From NCBI GenBank assembly GCA_036394195.1, contig DASWFO010000109.1:1-14433 (forward strand): DNA of 14,433 nucleotides, given 5' to 3'. Positions 1-6,030 of the stretch are shown here, in pieces; within the stretch, counting starts at the first letter, position 1, and each line of letters starts with the position of its first letter. Source of the stretch: DATJPD01 sp036394195. Lineage in GTDB: Bacteria > Pseudomonadota > Alphaproteobacteria > CACIAM-22H2. The translations under genes were made by a program, and so were the position numbers. Below the pieces are notes generated by a model. It made no database searches. It saw nothing but the letters and a program-made list of their open reading frames with translations, and had not been told where the DNA came from.

Positions 1-1362
1 GACATCGCCGCGGGCCGGGCGACGACCGCCGACATCAAGCTGCGCAAGACCAGGAACCTCTCGGCGCAGCTCACGAGCTCCGAATGGCTCACGAGCTTCC
101 CCGGCACCGACGACCAGAAGAACCTGCTGCTCAACTGCGCCGACTGCCACACGATGGAGCGCATCGCGCGCTCCACCCACACGGCGGATGAGTTCCTGCA
201 GGTGTTCGAGCGGATGGGCGGCTATTATCCCGGCGCCTGGCCGCTGCAGCCGCAGCGCCTCGTCGGCGATTCGCGCCGGCCGCCGGTCCGGGCCGACCAG
301 GCGAAAAGCTTCGCCGAGTATCTCGCGGGCATCAATCTCAGCACCGGCGACACCTGGAGCTACCCGCTCAAGACTCACAAGCGGCCGAGCGGCAAGGCGA
401 CGCGGGTGATCATCACCGAATACGACCTGCCGCGCGAGATCGTCCAGCCGCATGACGTGATCGTCGTCGACGGGACGGTCTGGTACTCCAACTTCGGCGA
501 GCAGCTCCTGTCGAAGCTGGACCCGAAGACCGGCAAGGTCACCGAGTTCCCGGTGCCGGTCCAGAAGCCCGGCTTCCCCACCGGCAATCTCGATCTCGAG
601 ATCGACCAGTCGGGCAATCTGTGGCTGGCGCTGATGTATCAGACCGGCGTCGCCCGGTTCGACCGCAAGAGCGAGACCTTCACCATCTTCCCCCTGCCGG
701 CCGAGTGGCAGACCAACTCGACCCAGCAGGCCTTCGTGTCGCCGACCTTCACCGCCGTCGACGGCAAGGTGTGGGTGAAGAACACCGACCGGGCGCAGAT
801 CCTGCGGCTCGATCCGGCGTCCGGCAAATACGAGAATTTCGGCTCGTTCAAGGATCCGATCACCGGCCGGACGATCACCTCCTACGGCATCCCCGCCGAT
901 CCCCAGAACAACGTCTATCTCCTGGATTTCAGCTCCGGGGATGTCGGCCGGCTGGACGCCAAGACCGGCAAGCTCGACGTCTTTCGCACGCCGGTCGCCA
1001 ATTCGCGCCCGCGCCGCGGCCGGGTCGACGCCGACGGCCGCCTGTGGTTCGCCGAATATGCCGGCAATGCCGTCGGCATGTTCGATCCGAAGGCGGAGCT
1101 CATCAAGGAATGGACGATCCCGACGCCGTGGAGCAATCCCTACGACGTGGTCGCGGACCGGAACGGCGAGGCGTGGACCGGCTCGGTGATGTCCGACCGC
1201 GTGTCGCGCGTCGACCCCAAGACCGGCGAGGTCATCGAATACCTGATGCCGAAGGAGACCAATATCCGTCGGGTGTTCGTCGACAATTCGACCTCCCCGG
1301 TCACGTTCTGGACCGGCAGCAACCACGGGGCCGCGGTCGTCAAGGTCGAGCCCCTGGAGTAA
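1..1362 (+). CDS. c-type heme / seven-bladed beta-propeller protein (virginiamycin B lyase-like), 5'-truncated
   Basis: The frame is open from the first base, so the gene begins upstream and 453 codons are visible. A CADCH heme-attachment motif (CxxCH) is encoded at 136-150, before the first in-frame ATG at 154; starting the gene at that ATG would cut the heme site away, so it is not the true start. From about base 451 there are seven repeats of roughly 40-45 residues of the type 'dG.vW....g..l.r.Dp.tGkv.ef..P' (examples WYSN...LDPKTGK, LWFAEYAGN...FDPK, AWTGS...VDPKTGE), which fits a complete seven-bladed propeller as in the Vgb/streptogramin lyase family. The heme motif implies export to the periplasm, so a signal peptide is expected upstream of the window. 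Lyase activity is not shown by the sequence; a periplasmic electron-transfer or substrate-binding role is equally possible. It ends at TAA, 78 bases before dapF. Confidence 0.85.
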   Translation, partial: DIAAGRATTADIKLRKTRNLSAQLTSSEWLTSFPGTDDQKNLLLNCADCHTMERIARSTHTADEFLQVFERMGGYYPGAWPLQPQRLVGDSRRPPVRADQAKSFAEYLAGINLSTGDTWSYPLKTHKRPSGKATRVIITEYDLPREIVQPHDVIVVDGTVWYSNFGEQLLSKLDPKTGKVTEFPVPVQKPGFPTGNLDLEIDQSGNLWLALMYQTGVARFDRKSETFTIFPLPAEWQTNSTQQAFVSPTFTAVDGKVWVKNTDRAQILRLDPASGKYENFGSFKDPITGRTITSYGIPADPQNNVYLLDFSSGDVGRLDAKTGKLDVFRTPVANSRPRRGRVDADGRLWFAEYAGNAVGMFDPKAELIKEWTIPTPWSNPYDVVADRNGEAWTGSVMSDRVSRVDPKTGEVIEYLMPKETNIRRVFVDNSTSPVTFWTGSNHGAAVVKVEPLE

Positions 1363-1429
1363 ACATCCTCGGACTGGGCATCGCCCGACTGGGCATCGTC
1401 CGGGTGGACTTGGGCGGCGACTGGGGCCA

Positions 1430-1435
1430 TATAAC
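1430..1435 (+). promoter_or_regulatory. Candidate -10 box (TATAAC) just before the dapF ATG
   Basis: TATAAC matches the sigma-70 -10 consensus at 5 of 6 positions and ends five bases before the dapF ATG. Transcription from it would begin at or next to the A of the ATG, giving a leaderless or nearly leaderless mRNA. This agrees with the absence of any Shine-Dalgarno before dapF. The -35 match is poor: GACTTG lies at 17-base spacing, and a TTGGGC lies only 14 bases upstream. The call therefore rests mainly on the -10 box and the missing ribosome site. Confidence 0.35.
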
Positions 1436-1440
1436 GCCCC

Positions 1441-2301
1441 ATGACAGCGCCGGGCCCACAATCTCCCGTCACGGGCGGCCGCAAGTTCGTGAAGATGCAC
1501 GGGCTCGGCAACGATTTCGTGGTCATCGACGCGCGCGAGCAGCCGCTGCAGATCGACGATGAAGCGGCGCGCAGGATCGCCGACCGCCACACCGGCGTCG
1601 GCTGCGATCAGCTGATCGTCATCGAGCGGCCGCCGAACGGCAAGGCCATCGCCGACGTGGTGATGCGCATCCGCAATGCCGACGGCGGCGAGGTCGAGGC
1701 CTGCGGCAATGCCTCGCGTTGCGTCGCCGATCTGGTCATGCGCGAGACCGGGCGCGACGCCGTGGTGATCGAGACCGCGGCGGGGCTGCTCGACGCGCAG
1801 CGCGCGAGCGGCGGCCGCATCACGGTCGATATGGGCGTGGCCCGGCTCGACTGGCGCGACATCCCGCTCGCCAAGCCGCAAGATACCGGCCGCCTCGACT
1901 TGAGCCTCGGACCATTGAAGGAGCCGGCGGCGGTGAGCCTGGGCAATCCGCACGCGGTGTTCTTCGTCGACGACGCCGAGCGCATCGATCTCAAGAGCCT
2001 GGGGCCGGTGCTGGAGCACCATCCGCTGTTTCCCGAGCGCGCCAATATCGGCGTCGCCCAGGTGATCGACCGGGGCCGCATCCGCCTTAGGGTGTGGGAG
2101 CGCGGCACCGGCATCACGCTCGCCTGCGGCACGGGCGCCTGCGCGGCCCTGGTCGCGGCGGCGCGGCGCGGGCTCAGCGAGCGCAAGGCGGTCGTCGTCG
2201 TCGATGGCGGCGAGCTCGAGATCGAATGGCTGAAGGACGGCCATGTGCTGATGACCGGGCCGGTGGCGGTGAGCTTCACCGGCGAGCTGCCCGTCTCGTG
2301 A
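1441..2301 (+). CDS. dapF: Diaminopimelate epimerase DapF
   Basis: The enzyme converts LL- to meso-diaminopimelate in the cytoplasm, the penultimate step of lysine synthesis and the source of the peptidoglycan cross-linking residue. The 286-aa product has the usual family length. It shows the N-terminal KFVKMHGLGNDF block (residues 15-26), the first catalytic cysteine in EACGNASRC (C88) and the second in ACGTGAC (C229), the cofactor-independent two-cysteine pair of this family. ATG 1441 is chosen because it precedes the conserved KF..MHG block with about 14 extra residues; the only other nearby ATG (1495, M19) would cut into that block. There is no Shine-Dalgarno before it (see the TATAAC box). 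It is the first gene of an operon: its TGA overlaps the GTG of mtaB by four bases (GTGA). Confidence 0.97.
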   Translation: MTAPGPQSPVTGGRKFVKMHGLGNDFVVIDAREQPLQIDDEAARRIADRHTGVGCDQLIVIERPPNGKAIADVVMRIRNADGGEVEACGNASRCVADLVMRETGRDAVVIETAAGLLDAQRASGGRITVDMGVARLDWRDIPLAKPQDTGRLDLSLGPLKEPAAVSLGNPHAVFFVDDAERIDLKSLGPVLEHHPLFPERANIGVAQVIDRGRIRLRVWERGTGITLACGTGACAALVAAARRGLSERKAVVVVDGGELEIEWLKDGHVLMTGPVAVSFTGELPVS

Positions 2302-3596
2302 CCTCGCCTGCGACGGAGACGGTCCGGCGCGCCCCCGAAATCGTCACGTTCGGCTGCCGGCTCAACGCCTACGAATCGGAGGTCATGGCGGACCTCGCCG
2401 CAGACGCCGGGATCGACGACCTGGTGATCGTCAATACCTGCGCCGTGACCGCCGAGGCCGAGCGGCAGGCCCGTCAGGCCATCCGCCGCATCAAGCGCGA
2501 GCGACCGGCGGCAACGATCGTCGTCACCGGCTGCGCCGCCCAGATCGACCCGGCGCGGTTTGCCGCCATGCCCGACGTGGCACGGGTGATCGGCAATCGG
2601 GAAAAGCTCGAGCCGCACACTTGGCGCGCCCTCGCGGCGACGCCGGAGAGCCAGAAAATCCGCGTCGGCGACATCATGGCGGTGCGCGACACCGCACCGC
2701 ATCTGCTGCCCGGCTTCAGCGCCCACACCCGGGTGTTCCTCGAAGTCCAGCAGGGCTGCGATCACCGGTGCACGTTCTGCGTCATCCCGTTCGGCCGCGG
2801 GCCAAGCCGCTCGGCACCGCTTGGCGTTGTCACCGAACAAGTTCGCCACTACGTGGAGCGCGGCGCCCGCGAGGTCGTGCTGACCGGGGTCGACCTGACC
2901 GCGTGGGGCGGCGATCTGCCGGGCCAGCCATCCTTCGCCTCGCTGGTGCGGCGTCTTCTCGCCGCCATTCCCGAGCTGCCCCGGCTGCGCCTGTCCTCGC
3001 TCGACCCGGCCGAGATCGACGACGACCTGCTGACCCTGTTTGCCACCGAAAAGCGACTGATGCCGCATCTCCATCTCTCGATTCAGGCGGGCGACGATCT
3101 CATCTTGAAGCGGATGAAGCGCCGCCACAGCCGCGACGAGGTCCTGGCCGTCTGCCGCCGCGTGCGGGACGCGCGGCCGGACGCGGCCCTGGGGGCCGAT
3201 CTGATGGCTGGGTTTCCGACCGAAGACGACGCCATGGCCGCGCGCACGCGTGCGCTGATCGACGAGGCGGGGCTGGATTTTGCGCATGTGTTCCCGTTCT
3301 CCGCCCGTCCCGGCACGCCCGCCGCCCGCATGCGGCAGCTGCCCGGGCCGGTGGTCGCCGAGCGGGCACGCCGGCTCCGCCACGCGGCCGCGGCGGCGCA
3401 AGCACGGTTCCTGACGCGCCACATCGGACGCACCGTGCAGGTGCTGGTCGAAAAAAGCGGCCGCTTCGGGCACGCCGAGGATTTCGCCGCGGTCAGTCTC
3501 GATATCGCGGCACGGCCGGGAACGATCGTGCCGGCACGGATCGTCAGCGCCGGCGACAGCCAGCTGCACGGCGAAGCCATCGCGGGGACCGCATGA
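2298..3596 (+). CDS. mtaB: tRNA (t6A37) C2-methylthiotransferase MtaB
   Basis: This radical-SAM enzyme adds a methylthio group to t6A at position 37 of ANN-decoding tRNAs, giving ms2t6A, which stabilises codon-anticodon pairing. The N-terminal methylthiotransferase domain carries three cluster cysteines: C20 (FGCRLNAYE), C48 (NTCAVT) and C79 (TGCAAQ). The radical-SAM CxxxCxxC is C154-C158-C161 (GCDHRCTFC). The C-terminal 60 or so residues fit a TRAM RNA-binding domain. The product is 432 aa, normal for the family. The GTG at 2298 is chosen because it overlaps the dapF stop by four bases and places the FGCRLN cysteine about 20 residues in. Extending the same frame upstream would run through dapF and add sequence of no family. 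MtaB rather than MiaB or RimO is inferred from FGCRLN and from the usual dapF-mtaB-ftsY neighbourhood. The gene overlaps ftsY by ATGA. Confidence 0.95.
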   Translation: MTSPATETVRRAPEIVTFGCRLNAYESEVMADLAADAGIDDLVIVNTCAVTAEAERQARQAIRRIKRERPAATIVVTGCAAQIDPARFAAMPDVARVIGNREKLEPHTWRALAATPESQKIRVGDIMAVRDTAPHLLPGFSAHTRVFLEVQQGCDHRCTFCVIPFGRGPSRSAPLGVVTEQVRHYVERGAREVVLTGVDLTAWGGDLPGQPSFASLVRRLLAAIPELPRLRLSSLDPAEIDDDLLTLFATEKRLMPHLHLSIQAGDDLILKRMKRRHSRDEVLAVCRRVRDARPDAALGADLMAGFPTEDDAMAARTRALIDEAGLDFAHVFPFSARPGTPAARMRQLPGPVVAERARRLRHAAAAAQARFLTRHIGRTVQVLVEKSGRFGHAEDFAAVSLDIAARPGTIVPARIVSAGDSQLHGEAIAGTA

Positions 3597-4510
3597 GCTG
3601 GTTCCAGCGTCTCAAGACCGGACTCGGCCGCTCATCGAACCGTCTGGTCGAGGGCATCGGCCGCGCGCTGACCTCGCGCAAGCTCGACGATGCGGCGCTC
3701 ACCGAGATCGAGGAGGCGCTGATCGAGTCCGATCTCGGGCCGATGGCCGCGGCGAAGCTCACCGACCGGCTGCGCCACCGCAAATTCCCCGGCGACGTGG
3801 ATACGATCGCGGTGCGCGAGGCGCTGGCCGCCGAGATCGGCACCCTGCTGCTGCCGGTGGCCAAGGCGTTCGAGCCCGATCCCGCACGCAAGCCGCATGT
3901 CGTGCTGGTCGTCGGCGTCAATGGCAGCGGCAAGACGACGACGATCGGCAAGCTGGCACACCAGCTCAAGGCCGATGGCCGCAAGACCATGCTGGTCGCC
4001 GGCGACACATTCCGCGCGGCAGCGGTCAGCCAGCTCAAGATCTGGGGCGAGCGCACCGGCTCGGAGGTGATCACCGGGCCGGAAGGCAGCGATCCGGCGT
4101 CGCTCGCCTTCGATGCGCTGACCCGCGCGCGCGCCGAGGGCGTCGACGTGCTGCTGATCGACACCGCGGGGCGGCTGCACAACAAAGCCGACCTGATGGC
4201 GGAGCTTGCGAAGATCGTGCGCGTGATCCGGCGGCTTGATCCCATCGCGCCACACGACGTGCTGCTGGTCCTCGACGCGACCACCGGACAGAACGCCCTG
4301 GCCCAGGTCGAGACCTTCAAGGCCATGGTCGACGTCTCTGGAGTCGCGATCACGAAGCTCGATGGCAGCGCTCGCGGCGGAATTTTGGTCGCCATCGCCG
4401 AAAAATTCTCGGTGCCGGTGATGGCGGTGGGTGTCGGCGAGACCGCCGACGATCTCCAAAAATTTGACGCCGCGGCCTTCGCGCGCGGACTTTTGGGTCT
4501 CGATTCTTAG
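3593..4510 (+). CDS. ftsY: Signal recognition particle receptor FtsY
   Basis: FtsY is the SRP receptor GTPase that docks ribosome-SRP complexes at the inner membrane for co-translational insertion. The 305-aa product has an N domain (about 1-95) and a G domain (about 100-305). The G domain shows the P-loop GVNGSGKTT (108-116), DTFRAAA (138-144), DTAGR (190-194), the guanine-specificity TKLD (254-257) and the following GSARGG. There is no long acidic A domain before the N domain; the protein starts with the short amphipathic MSWFQRLKTGL, a likely membrane-targeting helix and normal for short FtsY forms. ATG 3593 overlaps the mtaB TGA (ATGA), indicating translational coupling. It is the last gene of the dapF-mtaB-ftsY operon. 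Confidence 0.97.
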   Translation: MSWFQRLKTGLGRSSNRLVEGIGRALTSRKLDDAALTEIEEALIESDLGPMAAAKLTDRLRHRKFPGDVDTIAVREALAAEIGTLLLPVAKAFEPDPARKPHVVLVVGVNGSGKTTTIGKLAHQLKADGRKTMLVAGDTFRAAAVSQLKIWGERTGSEVITGPEGSDPASLAFDALTRARAEGVDVLLIDTAGRLHNKADLMAELAKIVRVIRRLDPIAPHDVLLVLDATTGQNALAQVETFKAMVDVSGVAITKLDGSARGGILVAIAEKFSVPVMAVGVGETADDLQKFDAAAFARGLLGLDS

Positions 4511-4523
4511 ATCAGAATTGAAT

Positions 4524-4551
4524 CCGCGAGTCGTTAATTTACCGCGGTTTT
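4524..4551 (+). terminator. Possible weak terminator after ftsY
   Basis: CCGCG (4524-4528) pairs with CGCGG (4543-4547) around a 14-base loop and is followed by TTTTC, then a further TTTTT a few bases on. The stem is only five base pairs and the loop is large, so termination here would be inefficient. It is offered because it is the only hairpin-plus-T structure close behind the operon. Confidence 0.25.
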
Positions 4552-4667
4552 CTGCGCTTTTTGGGCTCTCTTCTTGCGATGACTTCGCGCCGACCCACTA
4601 CATCAGCGCACCCAATGACGCTCGCCTGCAAAATGTTGCGGGCCTTCCCATGAATAGTAGGTAGGTC

Positions 4668-4702
4668 TTGTCAAGCCCCTGCCTATTGATTTTTCTTGAC
4701 AA
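4668..4702. repeat. Inverted TTGTCAAG / CTTGACAA pair over the -35 region
   Basis: TTGTCAAG (4668-4675) is the exact reverse complement of CTTGACAA (4695-4702), separated by 19 bases. Each arm contains a TTGNCAA core that is itself nearly palindromic. The right arm contains the TTGACA -35 hexamer of the next promoter. This is a plausible operator layout, or the left arm may be a coincidental copy. The 8-bp match is short, so the evidence is modest. Confidence 0.4.
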
Positions 4703-4723
4703 TGGGTGACCTAGGATGATGTT
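4696..4723 (+). promoter_or_regulatory. Promoter for the lysine-rich micropeptide transcript
   Basis: A perfect -35 hexamer TTGACA lies at 4696-4701. With a 16-base spacer a weak -10 GATGTT follows (4718-4723); the alternative GATGAT (4715-4720) matches better but is too close at 13 bases. The start site would be near 4730. The consensus -35, the ribosome site and the terminator downstream together support a dedicated transcript of about 260 bases. Confidence 0.5.
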
Positions 4724-4851
4724 CTAGGCGGGTTCGGATCGAATTCAGGGAGGGTTTTCACAACGAGCGGCACATATTCGGCGGTCTCCCGTCGTCCGTT
4801 CCGCACGACCCTCGACGATCTGAAACCATCGGAAACCAAGGAGTCACACCC

Positions 4852-4899
4852 ATGGCAGCGAAAAAGAAAGCCAAGAAGAAAGCCAAGAAGAAGATCTAA
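4852..4899 (+). CDS. 15-aa lysine-rich micropeptide
   Basis: ATG 4852 to TAA 4899 encodes MAAKKKAKKKAKKKI, with nine lysines in fifteen residues. A Shine-Dalgarno AAGGAG (4838-4843) lies eight bases before the ATG, among the best ribosome sites in this window. The same frame is open upstream only to a TGA at 4717 and contains no ATG, GTG or TTG in between, so within the window this is not the tail of a longer histone-like protein. The coding DNA is a 12-bp tandem duplication (4864-4875, 4876-4887) that continues as AAG codons. A terminator follows at 4959. The composition resembles the basic tails of histone H1-like and HU-like proteins, which suggests nucleic-acid binding, but at 15 residues no family can be assigned. 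It might instead be a short ORF inside a regulatory RNA. Function unknown. Confidence 0.6.
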   Translation: MAAKKKAKKKAKKKI

Positions 4900-4958
4900 T
4901 CTGAACGCTCGGTGCGTACAGAATTAAACTAATTCTCTCCTGAGCAAACTTCGAGGCT

Positions 4959-4997
4959 GCGTTGGACGGTAATACCGTCCAACGCATTTTTCATTTT
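4959..4997 (+). terminator. Strong intrinsic terminator
   Basis: A perfect 12-bp stem, GCGTTGGACGGT (4959-4970) pairing with ACCGTCCAACGC (4974-4985) around an AAT loop, is followed by ATTTTTCATTTT. It ends the micropeptide transcript. On the opposite strand no U-tract follows the hairpin, so it would be a poor terminator for the convergent NUDIX gene that ends at 5029. Confidence 0.9.
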
Positions 4998-5028
4998 GGG
5001 GGGACGCTCGTCCGCGTCCCGCGACCAG

Positions 5029-5577
5029 TCAGAAAAAGTCGCCGGTCTCGCCGGGTGGATTGCCGCGGGCCGCGAATACCGTCGCATCACCGATCTCGCG
5101 GTCATGCGTCAGCGCCCAGCGAACCGACGGGAACGCCAGCTCCGACCACGGGATCTCCTCCCACGACAAGAGGCGCACCTCCTGCGTTTCCGGCCCCGCG
5201 GACACTTCGCCGTCGACGAGGCTGGCGCGATAGATCACCTGGACCTGCGACAGACGCGGGATGTTGTAGACCGCGAGCACGCCGTGAAGGGTCAGCCGGG
5301 CACGCGCCTCTTCCCAAGCCTCGCGCAACGCACCAGCCTCGACCGATTCATTGAGCTCAAGGTAGCCCGCCGGCAGCGTCCAAAACCCTTTTCGTGGATT
5401 GATGTCGCGCCGGCACAACAGCACGCGGCCCTGCCAGTGGGCGACCGCCCCCACGACCACCTTCGGATTGTCGTAATGCACGAAGCCGCAATCGGGACAG
5501 GTCAGCCGTTCGCGGTTGTCGCCATCGGGGATGCGCGACACACGCGGACCGAACGTCGGCAGAGGAACGCGGCTCAT
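5029..5577 (-). CDS. NUDIX hydrolase with partial zinc knuckle
   Basis: A 182-aa cytoplasmic NUDIX-superfamily protein, which would hydrolyse a nucleoside diphosphate linked to another moiety (substrate unknown; ADP-ribose-like or other house-cleaning substrates are typical). The Nudix box is G71-x5-E77-x7-R85E86-x2-E89E90, with alanine (A91) where the classical box has glycine. All catalytic glutamates are kept. Before it, CPDCGFVHYDNPK (27-39) matches the second half of the zinc-ribbon N-terminal domain seen in this NUDIX group; the first CxxC pair is missing. The ATG at 5577 is chosen; a TTG 12 codons upstream (5613) would place the GGAGGGAGG stretch (about 5595-5603) inside the gene. With ATG 5577 that stretch lies about 17 bases upstream, longer than ideal, so the start is moderately sure. 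It lies 89 bases downstream of the 89-aa gene on the same strand and may be co-transcribed with it. Confidence 0.9.
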   Translation of the reverse strand: MSRVPLPTFGPRVSRIPDGDNRERLTCPDCGFVHYDNPKVVVGAVAHWQGRVLLCRRDINPRKGFWTLPAGYLELNESVEAGALREAWEEARARLTLHGVLAVYNIPRLSQVQVIYRASLVDGEVSAGPETQEVRLLSWEEIPWSELAFPSVRWALTHDREIGDATVFAARGNPPGETGDFF

Positions 5578-5666
5578 CGCTGGAAGTTTGGACGCCTCCC
5601 TCCGGCGAGGCAAGCATCGAACCGACGGCGGACGACTGGCGGCCTCGGCAGCCGCGCCGGCGATGT

Positions 5667-5936
5667 TCAGACGAGGATGTTGATGATCGAGCCGCGCGGC
5701 AGGGGGCGGCGCGGCGGCTGAGTCGGGATCGACGGCCCATTGGTCTGGGTCTGTACTGCGGTCGCCGAAGCCGGCGTTCCCGGGACCGGCGCCTTCAGCT
5801 GCGCGAACACAGCGCGCGCAGCTTCGCGGGCGGCCTCGCTGGTGTTGGGCCGTTGGGGACGCCCGGCGGGAGTGGAGACTTGCGACGAAGAGCCGGAAAT
5901 GGCCTGCAGCAGCGACGGACTAGGCGAAATCTGCAT
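5667..5936 (-). CDS. Uncharacterised 89-aa protein
   Basis: I do not recognise a named family. The product has a short hydrophobic N-terminus (MQISPSPSLLQAISGS), an alanine/arginine helix-prone segment (about 34-48, SEAAREAARAVFAQL), a proline/threonine-rich low-complexity stretch (about 50-79) and a compact end, LPRGSIINILV. There is no convincing signal peptide, membrane helix or cysteine. The pattern of a short helix, a disordered linker and a neat hydrophobic tail reads like a real small adaptor-type protein rather than chance. The opposite-strand frame (5740-5949) is less protein-like. The ATG at 5936 lacks a clear Shine-Dalgarno and lies in the loop of an 11-bp inverted repeat. The gene is divergent from the ECF sigma operon across 175 bases. 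Function unknown. Confidence 0.6.
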   Translation of the reverse strand: MQISPSPSLLQAISGSSSQVSTPAGRPQRPNTSEAAREAARAVFAQLKAPVPGTPASATAVQTQTNGPSIPTQPPRRPLPRGSIINILV

Positions 5937-5963
5937 ATCCGCAATTTGACACGATTTCGCCTA
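5921..5963 (-). promoter_or_regulatory. 11-bp inverted repeat framing the start codon of the 89-aa gene
   Basis: TAGGCGAAATC (5921-5931) is the exact reverse complement of GATTTCGCCTA (5953-5963), with 21 bases between. In the minus-strand mRNA the first arm would be in the 5' leader and the second would be codons 2-5, so the AUG and the expected ribosome-binding segment form the hairpin loop. It could be an RNA switch on translation initiation, or a DNA operator. The match is perfect over 11 bp and stops cleanly on both sides. Confidence 0.6.
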
Positions 5964-6004
5964 AAACTTCGTTAATCCCGTGAAATGGCTTATTAAGCCC
6001 GGGT

Positions 6005-6030
6005 GGAATAGGCTTTTGCGCCGGGGTGTT
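6005..6030 (+). promoter_or_regulatory. Candidate ECF-type promoter of the sigma operon
   Basis: GGAAT (6005-6009), then 17 bases, then TGTT (6027-6030), resembles the ECF promoter form GGAAC-N16/17-CGTT used by alphaproteobacterial general-stress and other ECF sigma factors. If real, the sigma factor below may activate its own operon. A 6-bp inverted repeat, CGCCGG/CCGGCG (6019-6024, 6034-6039), flanks the -10. Two mismatches from consensus keep this tentative. Confidence 0.35.

Larger units (their letters stand above)
4511..5028. other. 518-base gap between ftsY and the NUDIX gene
   Basis: No long gene is supported here. Base composition drops to more AT-rich from about 4510 to 4720. Working from left to right, I see a weak hairpin plus T-runs after ftsY, a stretch of about 110 bases with nothing recognisable (4560-4667), a TTGNCAA inverted-repeat pair, a TTGACA promoter, a leader of roughly 120 bases, a 15-codon lysine-rich ORF with a strong Shine-Dalgarno, and a strong intrinsic terminator. 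The final 31 bases lead to the stop of the convergent NUDIX gene. Confidence 0.7.

Noticed and set aside
2094..2297. N-terminal extension of mtaB into dapF
   Set aside because: The extra residues are a frame-shifted reading of the conserved dapF C-terminus; the GTG overlapping the dapF stop gives a normal-length MtaB.
1608..3569. A 653-codon open frame on the minus strand opposite dapF and mtaB
   Set aside because: It lies entirely antisense to two genes with full catalytic motifs, and its translation is arginine/histidine/glycine-rich with no domain. Long antisense frames are expected at this GC content.
2621..3592. Long N-terminal extension of ftsY resembling an A domain
   Set aside because: It is mtaB read in another frame, rich in arginine and proline rather than acidic residues; ATG 3593 gives a complete N and G domain.
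4615..4653. 12-codon ORF (starting MTLACK) in the gap after ftsY
   Set aside because: No Shine-Dalgarno, no promoter immediately upstream and unremarkable composition; not supported as a gene.
4852..4985. Lysine leader peptide with an attenuator hairpin
   Set aside because: The lysine codons followed by a terminator recall amino-acid attenuation, but no plus-strand biosynthetic gene follows; the next plus-strand gene is a sigma factor over 1.1 kb away and a convergent gene intervenes. dapF lies upstream, not downstream. There is also no evident competing antiterminator arm.
5970..5997. CtrA-type TTAA-N7-TTAA site between the 89-aa gene and the sigma gene
   Set aside because: Two TTAA words are present but spaced much too far apart for the CtrA consensus.
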